Shown here: piece by piece, positions 24,354 through 35,352 of the stretch
How the letters are laid out: every line of letters begins with the position of its first letter
Position numbering within the stretch: the first letter of the stretch is position 1
DNA from: Microthrixaceae bacterium
Lineage (GTDB): Bacteria; Actinomycetota; Acidimicrobiia; Acidimicrobiales; Microtrichaceae
Direction: 5' to 3'
Assembly (NCBI GenBank): GCA_027493675.1
Contig: JAOSKI010000004.1
Location: 36,894 to 100,893 of the forward strand
DNA: 64,000 nucleotides
The notes under the pieces: generated by a model
What the model was told of the DNA's origin: nothing
The model's database searches: none
What the model saw: only the letters and a program-made list of their open reading frames with translations
Translations under genes and position numbers: made by a program

Positions 24354-25171
24354 GGTCGACCGCCGCCCTGTCCCGTGCTCGCGGCGAGCTCTTCCAGGTC
24401 GGTAGCAAGCGTCATGCGCATCGTGTCCCACTGCCGTTCGTCGTAGAGCTCGGCCAGCCCTGCATCGAGGAAGGGGGCCACCTCGCTCGCGAAGGTCGCA
24501 AAGGGGATCGACATCGCTCGCTCTGCCGCATCGGTTGCATGTGTCGGGTCGAGCTCACCGAGGTCGGCGCCGCTTGCGTGGTGTTGTCGCAGAAGCAGGT
24601 CCAGATCGAAGATGTCGCGAGCCTTCGTTTCGCTTCGCAACGCCAACGCGGCGATCTTCTGATCGATCGCAGCGGTGGGGGAGGTAGTGCAGCAGGCTCG
24701 GTGAGTGGAGCCCGTACGGCCTCACGATCGCCTCAGGAACGGACTCGAGAGCGACATCGTCGCTCTGGCCGTCTCGATCGGAGAACTCGACCTTCGTTCG
24801 GATGAGATCCTCGTGTTCCGGCGCAGCGAGTCCGATCTCCCAACGCAGCGTCGTCTCGGTCTCATTGGCCGCAGACACTTCCGCGAGTTCGATCCTGGCC
24901 TGTCGTGCGAGGAGCGGCATCTGCTTTCCACCGTCGAGGAGCCCCCGACCTTCTTGGCGACCATCCAGCTCGCCTTGTCGTGGAAGTCCAGGTCGATGTC
25001 GTTCGAGTACCGGGGGCTACTGAAGAAGTACCGGAGGTTCGCTCCGCCCTTGAGGGTGCACCAGCCGGCATCGCCCGCGACCAGGACGCGCAGGAACAGC
25101 AGGTGGAAGATCTCGATGATCTGTGCTTCGCTGCGCTTCGTCACGGCATGGACAATGCTGAATATTGCCAT
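24350..25171 (-). CDS. AbiEii-like nucleotidyltransferase toxin
   Basis: The nucleotidyltransferase motif is clear: LKGGANLRYFFSSPRYSNDIDLDFHDK, i.e. GG-x(4)-R ... S-x-D-[IL]-D with the two metal-binding aspartates. After frame breaks near 24,920 and 24,640, IGLAAPEHEDLIRTKVEFSDR and KARDIFDLDLLLRQH follow, the second matching the helical KxRDxxDL element of AbiEii/DUF1814 proteins. In studied systems such enzymes add nucleotides to tRNA and arrest growth. About 270 aa; a TATA-rich stretch (gccatatatgtcaagg) precedes the start. Confidence 0.78.
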
Positions 25172-25308
25172 ATATGTCAAGGTTCGGCACTGCAACTCCA
25201 GGCGCACTTCCAGGCAGTGGGGAAGTTGAGTGAGGCGCGTGCCGGTCGGCCCGGTTCGTGGTCGGCTCGCAGCGGGACTCTGGTGCATCATGACATAAAG
25301 CCCCCCCC

Positions 25309-25403
25309 GGAGGGGAGTCGAGGATCAACCTCGACCGCGCGTTGCAGGTCGCCGCCGATCTGGAGGACGACGAGCTCCTCCGCCGCATACGGGCCGGATC
25401 GTG
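25309..25403 (+). CDS. Possible small antitoxin, C-terminal part only
   Basis: The frame [28 protein letters not shown] ends in a TGA that overlaps the GTG start of the PIN toxin (GTGA), the coupling expected of an antitoxin-toxin pair. No in-frame start is visible; a C-run (cccccccc at 25,301) probably hides a frameshift linking it to the ATG at 25,290. It could instead be a relic. Too short to assign a family. Confidence 0.35.
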
Positions 25404-25972
25404 AAGCTGGTCGACGCGAACGTCCTGCTGTACGCGGTGAACCGCGACGCCGTCCATCACGAGACCGCCCGCAGGTGGCTCGACGGCTCGCTCTCGGGCG
25501 ATGCCACGGTGGCCTTCGCCTGGGTAGCGCTGCTCGCGTTCGTCCGGCTGTCGACCAAGGTCGAGCTCTTCCCTGCGCCCCTGAGAATCGACGGAGCTCT
25601 CGACCGCGTCGACGCGTGGATCTCGGCGGGCCCTCGGTGATCGTGGAGCCGACCCCGGATCACCCCGGGATCCTGCGACGCCTGCTGGGTCAGGTCGGTG
25701 CGGGCGCCAACCTCGTCAACGACGCACACCTTGCAGCGCTGGCGATCGAGCACCGGTGCGCCGTGGTGTCCTACGACAACGACTTCTCACGCTTCGACGG
25801 GGTCGTGTGGGAGCGTCCCGAGGGTGACGACGCTCCTCTGATCAGGCCACCGCGGCCCGGCGGTCGGGACGCAGCGATACGGTGGCGGCGCGAGACCGGC
25901 CCGAGGATGCGCAGGCTCCGAAGGCACAGACGGCACCGGCCACGCCGGCGGCAAAGAGAGGACCGACCATGA
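25401..25972 (+). CDS. PIN-domain ribonuclease toxin (VapC family)
   Basis: [27 protein letters not shown] gives the first PIN acidic residue, and [32 protein letters not shown] gives the later ones (ND..L and DNDFSRF). VapC toxins are Mg-dependent RNases that cleave tRNA or rRNA. A frameshift near 25,630 separates the halves. The end is uncertain: the frame runs to 25,972, just overlapping the catalase ATG, but the Arg-rich last ~35 residues look non-native and the domain proper ends near 25,830. Confidence 0.78.
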
Positions 25973-27499
25973 CCGAAGACCCCGGATCGCTCCCGGAGAC
26001 GCGCCTGACCACCGACTTCGGTGCTCCGGTGCCGACCAACCGTGACAGCCTCACTGCGGGTCCCCGCGGTCCGCTGCTGGCACAGGACGTGTGGCTGAAC
26101 GAGAAGCTCGCAGGCTTCGTCCGCGAGGTCGTGCCCGAGCGTCGGATGCACGCCAAGGGATCGGGTGCGTTCGGCACCTTCACCGTCACCCACGACATCA
26201 CCCGCTACACCCGTGCCAGCGTGTTCGCCGAGGTCGGCAAGACCACCGACATGTTCGCCCGGTTCACCACCGTCGCCGGCGAACGCGGCGCGGCGGACGC
26301 GGAGCGCGACATCCGGGGGTTCGCGCTCAAGCTCTACACCGACGAGGGCAACTGGGACATGGTCGGCAACAACACGCCGGTGTTCTTCCTGCGCGACCCG
26401 CGCCAGTTCCCCCGATCTGAACAAGGCGGTCAAGCGTGATCCCCGGACGAACATGCGCTCCGCCGACAACAACTGGGACTTCTGGACGTTGCTTCCCGAA
26501 GCCCTGCACCAGGTGACGATCGTCATGAGCGACCGGGGCATCCCCGCCTCCTACCGTCACATGCACGGCTTCGGCTCGCACACCTACAGCTTCTGGAACG
26601 CCGATGGCGAGCGGTTCTGGGTGAAGTTCCACTTCGAGACCCAGCAGGGGATCAAGAACCTGACCGACGCCGAGGCCGCGGAGCTCGTCGGACGGGACCG
26701 CGAGAGCCACCAGCGCGACCTCTTCGACGCGATCGAGCGAGGCGACTTCCCCAAGTGGACGATGTACGTCCAGGTCATGGCCGAGTCCGATGCCGAGAGC
26801 TGTGGGAGTGCACCCGTTCGACCTCACCAAGGTCTGGTACAAGGCGGACTACCCGCTGATCCAGGTGGGTGAGTTCGAGCTGAACCGCAACCCGGAGAAC
26901 TTCTTCAGCGACGTCGAGCAGAGCGCCTTCTCTCCCAGCAACCTCGTGCCGGGGATCGGCGCCAGCCCCGACCGGATGCTCCAGGCACGGCTGTTCAACT
27001 ACGCCGATGCCCAGCGCTACCGCCTGGGTGCGAACTACCAGCAGATCCCGGTGAACAGCGCCCGCTGCCCGGTGCACAGCAACCACCGTGACGGCACCGG
27101 CCGGGTCGACTCGAACTACGGCGGCCTCCCGCACTACGAGCCGAACAGCTTCGGGCAGTGGCACGCCCAGCCCGAGTTCGCAGAGCCGCCGCTGCGCATC
27201 ACCGGTGACGCGGAGTTCTGGGAGTACCACAAGGACGACCAGGACTACTTCGAGCAGCCACGGCGGCTGTTCGCCCTCATGACCGACGACCAGAAGGCGG
27301 AGCTGTTCGGGAACACCGCCCGCGCGATGGGCGACGCGGCGCAGTTCATCAAGTTCCGCCACATCCGCAACTGCAACGCCTGCGACCCGGCCTACGCAGC
27401 GGGCGTGGCCGAGGCACTGGGCATCGACCTGGGAGCCGCGCCGCCTCCAAGCAGGACGACCCGATGTTCGGCAACCCGCTGGTGCCACTTCCAGCCTGA
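25969..27499 (+). CDS. katA: Monofunctional haem catalase (small-subunit clade)
   Basis: Catalytic His is in [15 protein letters not shown], the catalytic Asn in [16 protein letters not shown], and the haem-ligand Tyr in [15 protein letters not shown]. The family core ([30 protein letters not shown]) is intact. Converts hydrogen peroxide to water and oxygen in the cytoplasm. About 505 aa, ending GNPLVPLPA, once breaks near 26,410, 26,800 and 27,445 are closed. The C-terminus lacks the long flavodoxin-like extension of large catalases. Confidence 0.92.
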
Positions 27500-27724
27500 G
27501 CCGACTCGGGTACCCGATTACCGACGGTGCACGTCGGTGACCGCCTTGAACGAGGAGCGGCGACACGTCTCGTCTGCTGAGGCCCGGCAGGGCTCAGTGG
27601 AACTACTGTGCCCCAGGATGATCCGCTGCCGACCTGACCATGGTTCGACCCCGCGGTGGTCCGGGAAGTCCCGTTCGTGCGGTCCGGCACCCTCCGCCAC
27701 CACCCCATGACATCGGAATCGGGC

Positions 27725-29308
27725 ATGACAGGGGCGCCGACACGGGCAGGCGCCGTGCTTGCCACGCTCATCCTCGTAGCGGCGGTTGCGAACCTTCCAC
27801 TCGCCGTCGCGAACGTCGCGCCCTTCCATCGGCGAATACTTCGATGCCTCCCAGACGCAGCTGAACCTCGTCGCAGTCGGTTACTCCCTTGGCCTCGCTG
27901 CATCCGTTCTGTGGCTCGGGGCCCTCGGCGACAGGTATGGACGCAAGCAGATGCTGCTGTTCGGCGTTGCGCTCTCACTGCCGATCTGCCTCGCTTCGGC
28001 CTGGGCGCCCTCGATCTACGTGCTGATCGTTGCTCGCATCGTCGGGGGCATCGCAGCCGGGGATGGCCTACCCGACCACCCTGTCACTCATCACCGCCCT
28101 CTGGGCCGGTGAAGGCAGGACCCGACCGATCGCCCTCTGGTCGGCCGTCGGCGGTGCCGTGTCCGCCCTCGGCCCGCTGATCGCCGGAGTGCTGCTCGAA
28201 CACGCGTGGTGGGGATCGGTGTTCCTGGTCACGCTCCCGCTCGTGGTCGTCGCGATTCCAGCGGTGATCAAGCTGATCCCCACTCATGTCAACGAGACAT
28301 CCGATCGAGTCGACAACCTCGGTGGGTCCTGTCCGTGCTGGTTGTCGGTGCGCTCATCCTCGCAATCAACTTCGTGGCGGTGCCGGATTCCGCAGCAGCG
28401 GTCGCCGGACTCGTCGTGGTCGGCCTCGCTGCCTTGGCGGCGTTCGTGATCCGCCAGCGCCGAACCACTACCCCCCTCTACGACCTGGATGTGGCCGGCC
28501 GCAGGATCTTCTGGGTGGCTGCATGCGCGGGGATCATCGTCTTCGGGTCCCTCATGGGTGCGATGTTCATCGGTCAGCAGTTCCTTCAGAACGTGCTGCA
28601 GTACTCCACGGTCGATGCCGGCCTGGCCATCCTTCCTGCAGCTGTGTTCATGGTGCTCATCGCGCCGCATCTGCGAAGCTCGTCGAGGCGAAGGGGGCCC
28701 GGTTCACGCTGCTCGTCGGATACGCGCTCGTGCTTCTCGGGTTCGTCACGATGTTGGCGTTCTGGCGCGACGGCGTCGGCTACTGGGCGATCGGACTCGG
28801 CTACGCATTCGTCGGTGCCGGTGTCGGCTTCGCGGGGACGCCCGCATCCCACGCGTTGACGGGTTCGGTGCCGGTCACCCGGGCTGGAATGGCATCCGGC
28901 ACCGCAGATCTCCAACGAGATCTCGGGGGCGCGATCATGCAGTCGATCCTCGGTGCGCTCCTCAGTGCCGGATACGCCAGTGCGTTCCTCACGGCGATTG
29001 CCGATGCACCCGACGGGGCTGACGTATCCGCCCAGGTCCAGAGCCAACTCACCAAGTCGTTCGACAGCGCCGCCGCCATCGCACAACAGCATCCGCAGTA
29101 CTCGGAGCAGATCATCCAGGCTGCGAGGCAGTCGTTCGTCGAGGGCCAGGACTGGGCCTACCTCGCGGGCGTCATCGCGGTCACGTTGGGTGGCCTCCTC
29201 GTGTTCTTCCTCTTCCCGAAGCGGCAACACGAACGCGAGCTGCTTGCCGCCTACAGCGAAGCTGACGCCCGATCCGCCGCCAACCGATCGCACGTCGGGA
29301 CGACCTGA
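27725..29308 (+). CDS. MFS multidrug efflux transporter (DHA2-like, ~14 TM)
   Basis: Many hydrophobic helices and the MFS motif A LGDRYGRKQ after helix 2. LITALW...GRTRPIALWSAVGGAVSALGPLIAGVLLEHAWWGSVFLVTLP matches motif C and the loop of 14-TM drug:proton antiporters. The protein resembles DHA2 efflux pumps for cationic drugs and dyes; substrate unknown. Frames break near 27,820, 28,060, 28,325 and 28,670. The start is ATG 27,725 (MTGAPTRAG) or 27,707. No adjacent regulator is visible. Confidence 0.88.
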
Positions 29309-29377
29309 GCATCGACCACCTACCCGCTTGCATCAAGGGAGGCAGGACCGGGTGGAACACCACAGGTGCGCCGACGG

Positions 29378-29413
29378 TGGTCGTGGCGATGGTCGTGGCG
29401 ATGGTCGTGGCGA
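29378..29413 (+). repeat. Three tandem copies of tggtcgtggcga
   Basis: Three exact 12-bp copies in tandem (29,378, 29,390, 29,402) in the 260-nt gap between the MFS gene and the LURP-one gene. They keep frame but no real ORF uses them (the minus-strand RHDHRHDH reading is a shadow). The gap otherwise shows nothing I can assign. Confidence 0.85.
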
Positions 29414-29568
29414 TGTCGGCGTGGTCGAAGCACCTTGGGTGAGTCGGCGCTAGTGTCGTCGGCGCGCCGGTCGGGGCGATCTGTTGTGCCCGGCCACTCG
29501 CGGCGCTTCGGATCGACCACGAACCGGGGTTCCCGGCAGGGGATGAGACATGGGCTTGTTGCGCAACC

Positions 29569-30069
29569 GTGACCACGGGCGAGGGGATCCGACGGTTCCA
29601 GATGCGAGAGCGGATGCTGAGCATCGGCGACGACTACTGGATCGAGGACGAGTCGGGCGCGCGGGCGTTCCTGGTGGACGGCAAGGCGATGAGGGTGCGT
29701 GACACCTGGATCCTGAAGGACGCCGACGGCAACGACGTGGCGGAGATCAAGGAACGCAAGCTGTCGGTGCGGGACAAGATGAAGATCGATCTCGGCGGCC
29801 GGAGCGCGACGGTCACGAAGCGCATCGTCGGCATCCGTGATCACTTCAAGGTGGAGGTCGACGACGAGCCCGACCTGAAGGTCCACGGCAACGTCGTCGA
29901 CCACGAGTACGAGATCGAGCGTGACGGCGACAAGGTCGCCGAGATCTCCAAGAAGTGGTTCCGCGTGCGCGACACCTACGGTGTCGAGGTCGAGGCCGGT
30001 GTCGACCCGGTCCTGATCCTCGCCATCACGGTGGCGGTCGACGGGATGACCCGCGACGTCGGCAGATGA
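29569..30069 (+). CDS. LURP-one-related (DUF567/YxjI) protein
   Basis: An intact 166-aa beta-barrel-type protein: RRFQMRERMLSIGDDYWIEDESGARAFLVDGKAMRVRDTWILKD, with the repeated strand pattern K-x-L-S-V-R-D-K-M-K-I and a hydrophobic C-terminal helix (DPVLILAITVAVDGM). The fold is shared with Tubby/scramblase proteins, and bacterial members have no settled biochemical role. GTG at 29,569 is the track start; an out-of-frame ATG lies at 29,550. No operon partner. Confidence 0.88.
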   Translation: MTTGEGIRRFQMRERMLSIGDDYWIEDESGARAFLVDGKAMRVRDTWILKDADGNDVAEIKERKLSVRDKMKIDLGGRSATVTKRIVGIRDHFKVEVDDEPDLKVHGNVVDHEYEIERDGDKVAEISKKWFRVRDTYGVEVEAGVDPVLILAITVAVDGMTRDVGR

Positions 30070-30129
30070 GAACCGGGCGACGAGCAATCGCAGCGCTTCG
30101 CCACATGCTGGTCGAGATGGCCTTGTAGC

Positions 30130-31218
30130 GTGCTGCGACGGCCGGTCATCACACGTCTGGTCCTGGTCATGTGCATCGTCGTGGCGGCCGGCGCCTGCTC
30201 GGGTGACGGGGGCGACGGGCCACGACCCGAAGCCGAGGGGGCCGCTGCGCCGTCTACCACGGCTGAGAAGGCCTGCACGCCTGACCGGTCCGCGAAGCCC
30301 GGCACCGAGCGGATCACGGTCAGCGCCGGTGGCGTGCAGCGTGAGTTCGAGCGTGTGATCCCACCGGCCTTCGACGGCGCCGGCCGCCTGCCGCTGATCG
30401 TGGACCTGCACGGGTTCACGAGCACCATCGAACAGCAGAACCTGTTCTCCAACCTGCCCGCGGCGGCATCGGAGCGCGGGTACGTCCTGGTCACACCGCA
30501 GGCCGCTCCCGCCACCGTCCCGGTGGGTGACGAACAGATCACAGCACCGTTCTGGAACATCTACCCGAGCCTGGACGAGTCGCTGCCGGGCGCACAGGAC
30601 GACGTGGCGTTCCTCACCGAACTGATCGACGACACCGTGGCGCAGCTCTGTGTGGACGACTCGAGGATCTACATGACGGGCTTCTCCAACGGCGCCGGCA
30701 TGACCGCGGTGATGGCGTGCGAGCTGGGTGGACGCCTGGCCGCGATCGCGCCGGTGTCGGGGTTCAACCTGGCCGACGACTGCGGATCGCCCGAACCGGT
30801 GTCGGTCATCGCGTTCCACGGCGACGCCGACCCGTTGGTCGACTACGAGGGCGGTGCCACCGCGCAACGCCCGATCGACTCGCCGTCGATCGAGCAGCGG
30901 GTCGCCCAGTTCGCCCACGCAGCGGACTGCTCAGGTGAACCGACGGTGTCGGAGCCGTTCGACGACATCGTCCTGCGGCGGCACACCGGTTGCGAACCGG
31001 GTGTGGACGTGGAGCTCTACACCGTGGTGGGCGGGGGCCACACGTGGCCGGGGATGCTCAACTACGTGGACGTGGAGCAGCTCGCCGGGCTGGGTGACGC
31101 CGCCGAGATGGCCGAGGCCTACGGAGTCGACGTGCTAACCATCGCCGGGCACATGACCCCCAGCATCGAGGCGACCTCGTCGATGCTCGACTTCTTCGAC
31201 ACGCACCATCGGCCGTAG
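30130..31218 (+). CDS. Secreted lipoprotein esterase of the PHB-depolymerase/feruloyl-esterase (LpqC) family
   Basis: An intact 362-aa protein. The N-terminus has a lipobox (VMCIVVAAGAC-SG), giving export and lipid anchoring. The alpha/beta-hydrolase core has an HG oxyanion loop (LIVDLHGFTS), nucleophile Ser in GFSNGAG, acid Asp in FHGDADPLVDY and the catalytic His in GGGHTWPG. Family members cleave esters of polyhydroxybutyrate, ferulate or acetyl-xylan; the real substrate is not decidable here. It sits near the beta-galactosidase, which could point to carbohydrate use. Confidence 0.92.
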   Translation: MLRRPVITRLVLVMCIVVAAGACSGDGGDGPRPEAEGAAAPSTTAEKACTPDRSAKPGTERITVSAGGVQREFERVIPPAFDGAGRLPLIVDLHGFTSTIEQQNLFSNLPAAASERGYVLVTPQAAPATVPVGDEQITAPFWNIYPSLDESLPGAQDDVAFLTELIDDTVAQLCVDDSRIYMTGFSNGAGMTAVMACELGGRLAAIAPVSGFNLADDCGSPEPVSVIAFHGDADPLVDYEGGATAQRPIDSPSIEQRVAQFAHAADCSGEPTVSEPFDDIVLRRHTGCEPGVDVELYTVVGGGHTWPGMLNYVDVEQLAGLGDAAEMAEAYGVDVLTIAGHMTPSIEATSSMLDFFDTHHRP

Positions 31219-31296
31219 ATACTGCCGGAAGCGCCACCTGCGGGTGACCGGGTCGGTCCGGCCGGCGGCACTTGCGAGTAGCTGCGCACGGCAGAC

Positions 31297-34200
31297 TCAG
31301 GTGAGCGTGTCGCCGGGAGGCTCGGGTGTCATCACGACTCTGAGCCGCTGGGCGACGAGTGGTCGCAGCCGGAACCCGCGGTGGATGTTTGAGGTGCCCA
31401 GGCCGACGGGGACGTCGCCGCCCACGCCACGCTGGTGCACGTCGATGGTCACCGTCGTGGTGGGACGGTGCGCGAGCAGGTGATGGTGCGTCGTGTCGGC
31501 GAGGTCGCTCTGGCGGTACGGGCCGCGCGGTCATCTCGAAGTGCTCACCGGAGGCATCCGCGATCAGCAGCGTCGGCATGCCGGATCCTTCCAGGCGTGC
31601 CCAGCGGATGTCGGTGCGGTTCCCGTTCTCCTGGGGTCGCAGGTAGTCGTGGGCGAGCTCGGGGATCGGGAGCTCGTAGCGTCCCAGCGGTGCTCCGGTC
31701 TTGCGGTCCCACATCGTCTCGTGCGGGCCGCGGCCGAACCAGCGGAGCCGCTCGAACCCTTCACGCAGCTCGAAGGTGATCCCCATGCGCGGGAGGTCGC
31801 GCAGCGGAGTGAACGATGCATCGACAGCGATGGCGCCCGCTGCGTCGATGGTCCACCGGATCACGAAGGGTCGCAGGCCGGCACCGATGCGCCACGAGCT
31901 GGTGAGCCGCACGTCGCCGTTGTCGAGCACCGTCACGGTGGTACCGCTGCACCGTCGCGTTTCGCAGCGGCGCCGCCAGGGGTTCAGGTCGAAGCGGCTC
32001 AGCAGTCGCGGTACGAAGGTGGCCGCGGAGATCTCGTTGTCGACCTGGGCGCGCCACAGGTTCGGGGCGATGGGCGATTCGAGCAGCTCGTGGCCGGACG
32101 CCTCGATCGAGACCAGCTCGCCGCTTCGGCGGTCGAGCTCGACGGTCGTGGTGGAAGCCGTCACTCGGATCGACCGGTCCGATGCGGTGACGATCCTCGG
32201 GGGTGGCCCGACGGGCCTGCTGCGGCACAGGCGGGCGGCGGCGGGCACAGGGCTCGGGGCGGGTGTCAGGGTCCTCCTCACCAGGACGTGACCAGCGGGT
32301 GCCCACGCACTGGCGGCGGTCGTTCGGACCTCGGTCTCGATGGTCAGCTCGCGGTCGTCGCCCACGCTCGGGGTGCACCGGTGCGCACGCGCTCGGCTCC
32401 TCCCGGCGCAGCGCCGAGGTCCTGGGCCACCCACTCGGTGAGTGCCGACCCGTCGGCGGCCCATCTCCACCGGAGCGCGGTCTCCTCCAGGGTGCGGGCG
32501 CGAAGCGGTTCCGGACCGTGAGGCCGTCCCGGACCCCGCCGGCGAGGGTCACCTCCACGTCCGCGAACGCCGACGCAGCCTGGTGGTAGGCGGGATGCGG
32601 GGGTGCGGTCCGCCGCCACGATCCCGTTGCCGCACATGGCGCCGAAGTCCAACTCGTCGCTCAGGTCGCCGCCGCGTGCCCACATGACGGTTCCGTCGGG
32701 CAGTTCGTGGCGCAACCCCTGGTCCGCGAAGTCCCAGATGAACCCGCCGATGCAGTTGCGCTGCGAGCGGAACACCTCGAGGTACCTCTCGATGTCGCCC
32801 AGGCTGTTTCCCATGCAGTGGGCGAACTCGCACAGCACGAAGGGCACGCCGTCGAGCCGGCTCGGCGCAACCCGGAGCCCCCTGCCAGATCCCTTCGGCC
32901 AGCGTGGTGCGAACCAGCCAGTACCCCTTGCCCTCACAAGCCCGGCGGACGGCTCCAGCGGGCGGGTACATCGCGCTGAACACGTCGGTGACCTCCGCGC
33001 GGTGGTCACCCTCGTAGTGGATCGGTCGCGACGGATCGAGGCTGCGCACACGGGCGGCCATCGCCTCGTGGTTCGTGCCGAAGCCGGCTTCGTTGCCGAG
33101 TGACCACATGATCACACAGGCCCGGTTGCGGTCCCTGCCCACCAGCCGTTCGGCCCGGTCGATGCAGGCAGCGGTCCACAAGGGGTCGTCGCCGGGCACC
33201 TTGCGGCGCACCGCATGGCTCTCGAAGTCCGCCTCGTCCATCACGTAGAGGCCGACCTCGTCGCATAGGTCGTAGAAGCGTTCGTCGTCGGGGTAGTGCG
33301 AGGTGCGCACGGCGTTGATGTTCGCCCGCTTGATGAGCGCCACGTCCTCGCGGAGGCGCTGCGCGGTCATCGTCGCACCGCTCACGGGGTCCAGGTCGTG
33401 GCGGTTCACCCCGGTCAGCAGCACAGCGACGCCGTTGAGCAGCAGCTGACCGTCGCGGATCTCGACGCTGCGGAAGCCGTGGCGCACCCGCCGGACGTCC
33501 ACCGTGACGCCTGTGGGGTCCACCAGGGTCACGTACACGTCGTACAGCGCTGGTGTCTCCGCGGTCCACAGGTCGACCCCTCCGGCGTCGACCACCAGTT
33601 CGGCGACCGGGTTGCGGGGCTCCCCGCCGGGGTACATCACAGCAGCGCCTGCCGAGGCGATCTCTTCGCCGTCGCGACAGACCGCCACCTGCACCTCCCA
33701 GCCGTGCTCCAGCGGATCGGCCGGCGGCGAGGCTCGGTTGCCGGTGCCGATCCGGGCAGCCACGGTGAGCGCGGCGGTCCCGCGTCGCAGGTCGACCACC
33801 GAGCCCAACCCGACGTCGTCGAGTCGCACCAGAGGCTCGGCGCGCAGCTCCACCGAACGGAAGATGCCCGAGTAGAACCACATGTCCTGGTTCTCGAGGT
33901 AGCTGCCGTCGCTCCAGCGGTGCACCTGCACGGCGACGGTGTTGCCTCCGGGGCGCAGCAACCCGGAGACGTCGAACTCGGCCGGCGAGCGTGACACCTG
34001 GCTGTAACCGACGTAGGACCCGTTGACCCACAGGTACATCGCCGAGGACACACCCCCGAACAACATGGTCACCCGCATCCCGTCCCAGCCCTGGGGCAAG
34101 GTCACGTCGCGGTGGTAGCAGGCCACCGGAGCCCGGGCGACGTCGATCGAGGGGGTGTTCCACCACGCAACGCCGGGGCGAGGTGGTCCGGTGCGTACAC

Positions 34201-34490
34201 GAGGTTGCCGTATCCCCGAGCTCCAGCACCGACGGAACGGTTATCTCGTCCCACCCGGTGTCGTCGAAGTCGACCCCGTGGTGACCGGAGGGCACCGACG
34301 CGACGTCGGGCACCCACTTGAACCTCCAGGGCCCGTCGAGGGACCGGGACCGCGGCGTGTCGAGGTCCGGGTCGTCACTGGTCATGGACAGGGCGATCGA
34401 CGCAGCCGCAGCCGATGCCCTGTCGGGGAACGAACGCGCGGTCCAACGCGGCGCCAACTTGTCGACCGAGACCACGCGGGGTCGTTCCAC
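31297..34490 (-). CDS. lacZ: Beta-galactosidase, glycoside hydrolase family 2
   Basis: LacZ-type domain order: jelly-roll start SLDGPWRFKWVPD, then FGGVSSAMYLWVNGSYVGYSQ, an immunoglobulin-like domain, and the TIM barrel. The acid/base Glu is in IMWSLGNEAGFGTNH and the nucleophile Glu in PFVLCEFAHCMGNS. The C-terminal beta-sandwich has LRWFGRGPHETMWDRKTGAPLG and DYLRPQENGNRTDIRWARL. About 1,060 aa, the usual LacZ size; no signal peptide. Breaks near 34,180, 32,890, 32,580, 32,400 and 31,520. GTG 34,490 is my start choice; the first domain (VERPRVVSVDKLAPRWTARSFPD) begins right after it. Confidence 0.92.
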
Positions 34491-34627
34491 TCCGATCCGG
34501 TGGGTGGCTCCACAGGTCGTCGGCCACCCGTGGTAGAGGATCCGGCTGTCTCCCGCTGCACCACCGGAACCTACCAGCCGGGCACCATCGCGGACCCGGG
34601 AGCCCCATGTGAGGTTTGAGTTCAACT

Positions 34628-34642
34628 GGTAGGATTCCTACC
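34628..34642 (+). promoter_or_regulatory. Inverted repeat at the AbrB-type antitoxin start (likely autoregulatory operator)
   Basis: ggtagga-t-tcctacc is a perfect 7-bp inverted repeat ending directly before the ATG at 34,643. AbrB/MazE-type antitoxins commonly repress their own operon by binding such sites; binding here is inference. Confidence 0.6.
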
Positions 34643-34870
34643 ATGAAGGTCACTGAGAAGGGTCAGGTCACCATTCCCAAGGAGCTCCGGGATGCCCTCG
34701 GGATCGGAGCCGGCACCGAGGTCACCTTCGAGCGCCGCAAAGACAGCCTCGTTGTGCGCAAGAGCAACCGAGGGCCTTCTCGTGGACGGCGACTCGCCGA
34801 AGGGCTCAAGGGTCGCGGGGACGTCGAGATGACAACCGATGAGATCATGGCGCTCACACGTGGTGCCTGA
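34643..34870 (+). CDS. AbrB/MazE-family antitoxin
   Basis: MKVTEKGQVTIPKELRDALGIGAGTEVTFERRKDSLVVRK is the classic SpoVT/AbrB swapped-hairpin DNA-binding fold, followed by a ~35-residue toxin-neutralising tail. 75 aa from ATG 34,643; the track start (MSSTGRIPT prefix) would read through the palindromic operator. One base separates its TGA from the ATG of the PIN toxin gene, as in a TA operon. Confidence 0.9.
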   Translation: MKVTEKGQVTIPKELRDALGIGAGTEVTFERRKDSLVVRKSNRGPSRGRRLAEGLKGRGDVEMTTDEIMALTRGA

Positions 34871-34871
34871 G

Positions 34872-35285
34872 ATGGCGGTGGTGCCCTGGTCGACAGCAAC
34901 GTGTTGTTGGACATCCTCACCGAGGACCCGGTTTGGGGGTCCTGGTCCACCGATGCCTTGGCCGACGCCGCCGAGGCCGGCTTCATCTGCATCAATCCCG
35001 TCATCTACTCGGAGGTGTCGGTTCGCTTCACGACCGTCGAGGCGCTCGAGGAGGCGCTGCCGCAGCGGGGACTTCCGGCGTGAGCCGATCCCGTGGCCTG
35101 CGGCGTTCCTGGCCGCCAAGGTGTTCGCCGACTACCGGCGGAGCAAGGGCACGAAGGTGACGACGCTACCTGACCTCTTCATCGGTGCCCATGCGGCGGT
35201 AGCCGGTCTGGATCTCCTGACCAGAGACGTCCGCCGGTACCGGAGGTATTTCCCGACCGTGACCCTCATCGCTCCTGACTCCTGA
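34872..35285 (+). CDS. PIN-domain ribonuclease toxin (VapC family)
   Basis: Reading from ATG 34,872 with a frame break near 34,890 gives LVDSNVLLDILTEDPVWGSWST. After a second near 35,075 it gives FLAAKVFADYRRSKGTKVTTLPDLFIGAHAAVAGLDLLTRDVRRYRRYFPTV. The PIN acidic residues are DSN, the PD of LPDLFIGAHA and the RDVRRY region. About 137 aa, the normal VapC size. It pairs with an AbrB-type rather than RHH-type antitoxin. Confidence 0.82.
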   Translation: MAVVPWSTATCCWTSSPRTRFGGPGPPMPWPTPPRPASSASIPSSTRRCRFASRPSRRSRRRCRSGDFRREPIPWPAAFLAAKVFADYRRSKGTKVTTLPDLFIGAHAAVAGLDLLTRDVRRYRRYFPTVTLIAPDS

Positions 35286-35352
35286 GGAGCAGGCAACCGA
35301 GGATGCTGCGCGGAACCGGGGACCGCTCGCCGTGGTGGGCCATGATGATCCG

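Noticed and set aside
29320-30918. 532-aa minus-strand ORF
   Set aside because: It runs antisense through the LURP-one and esterase genes, both of which have clear plus-strand motifs.
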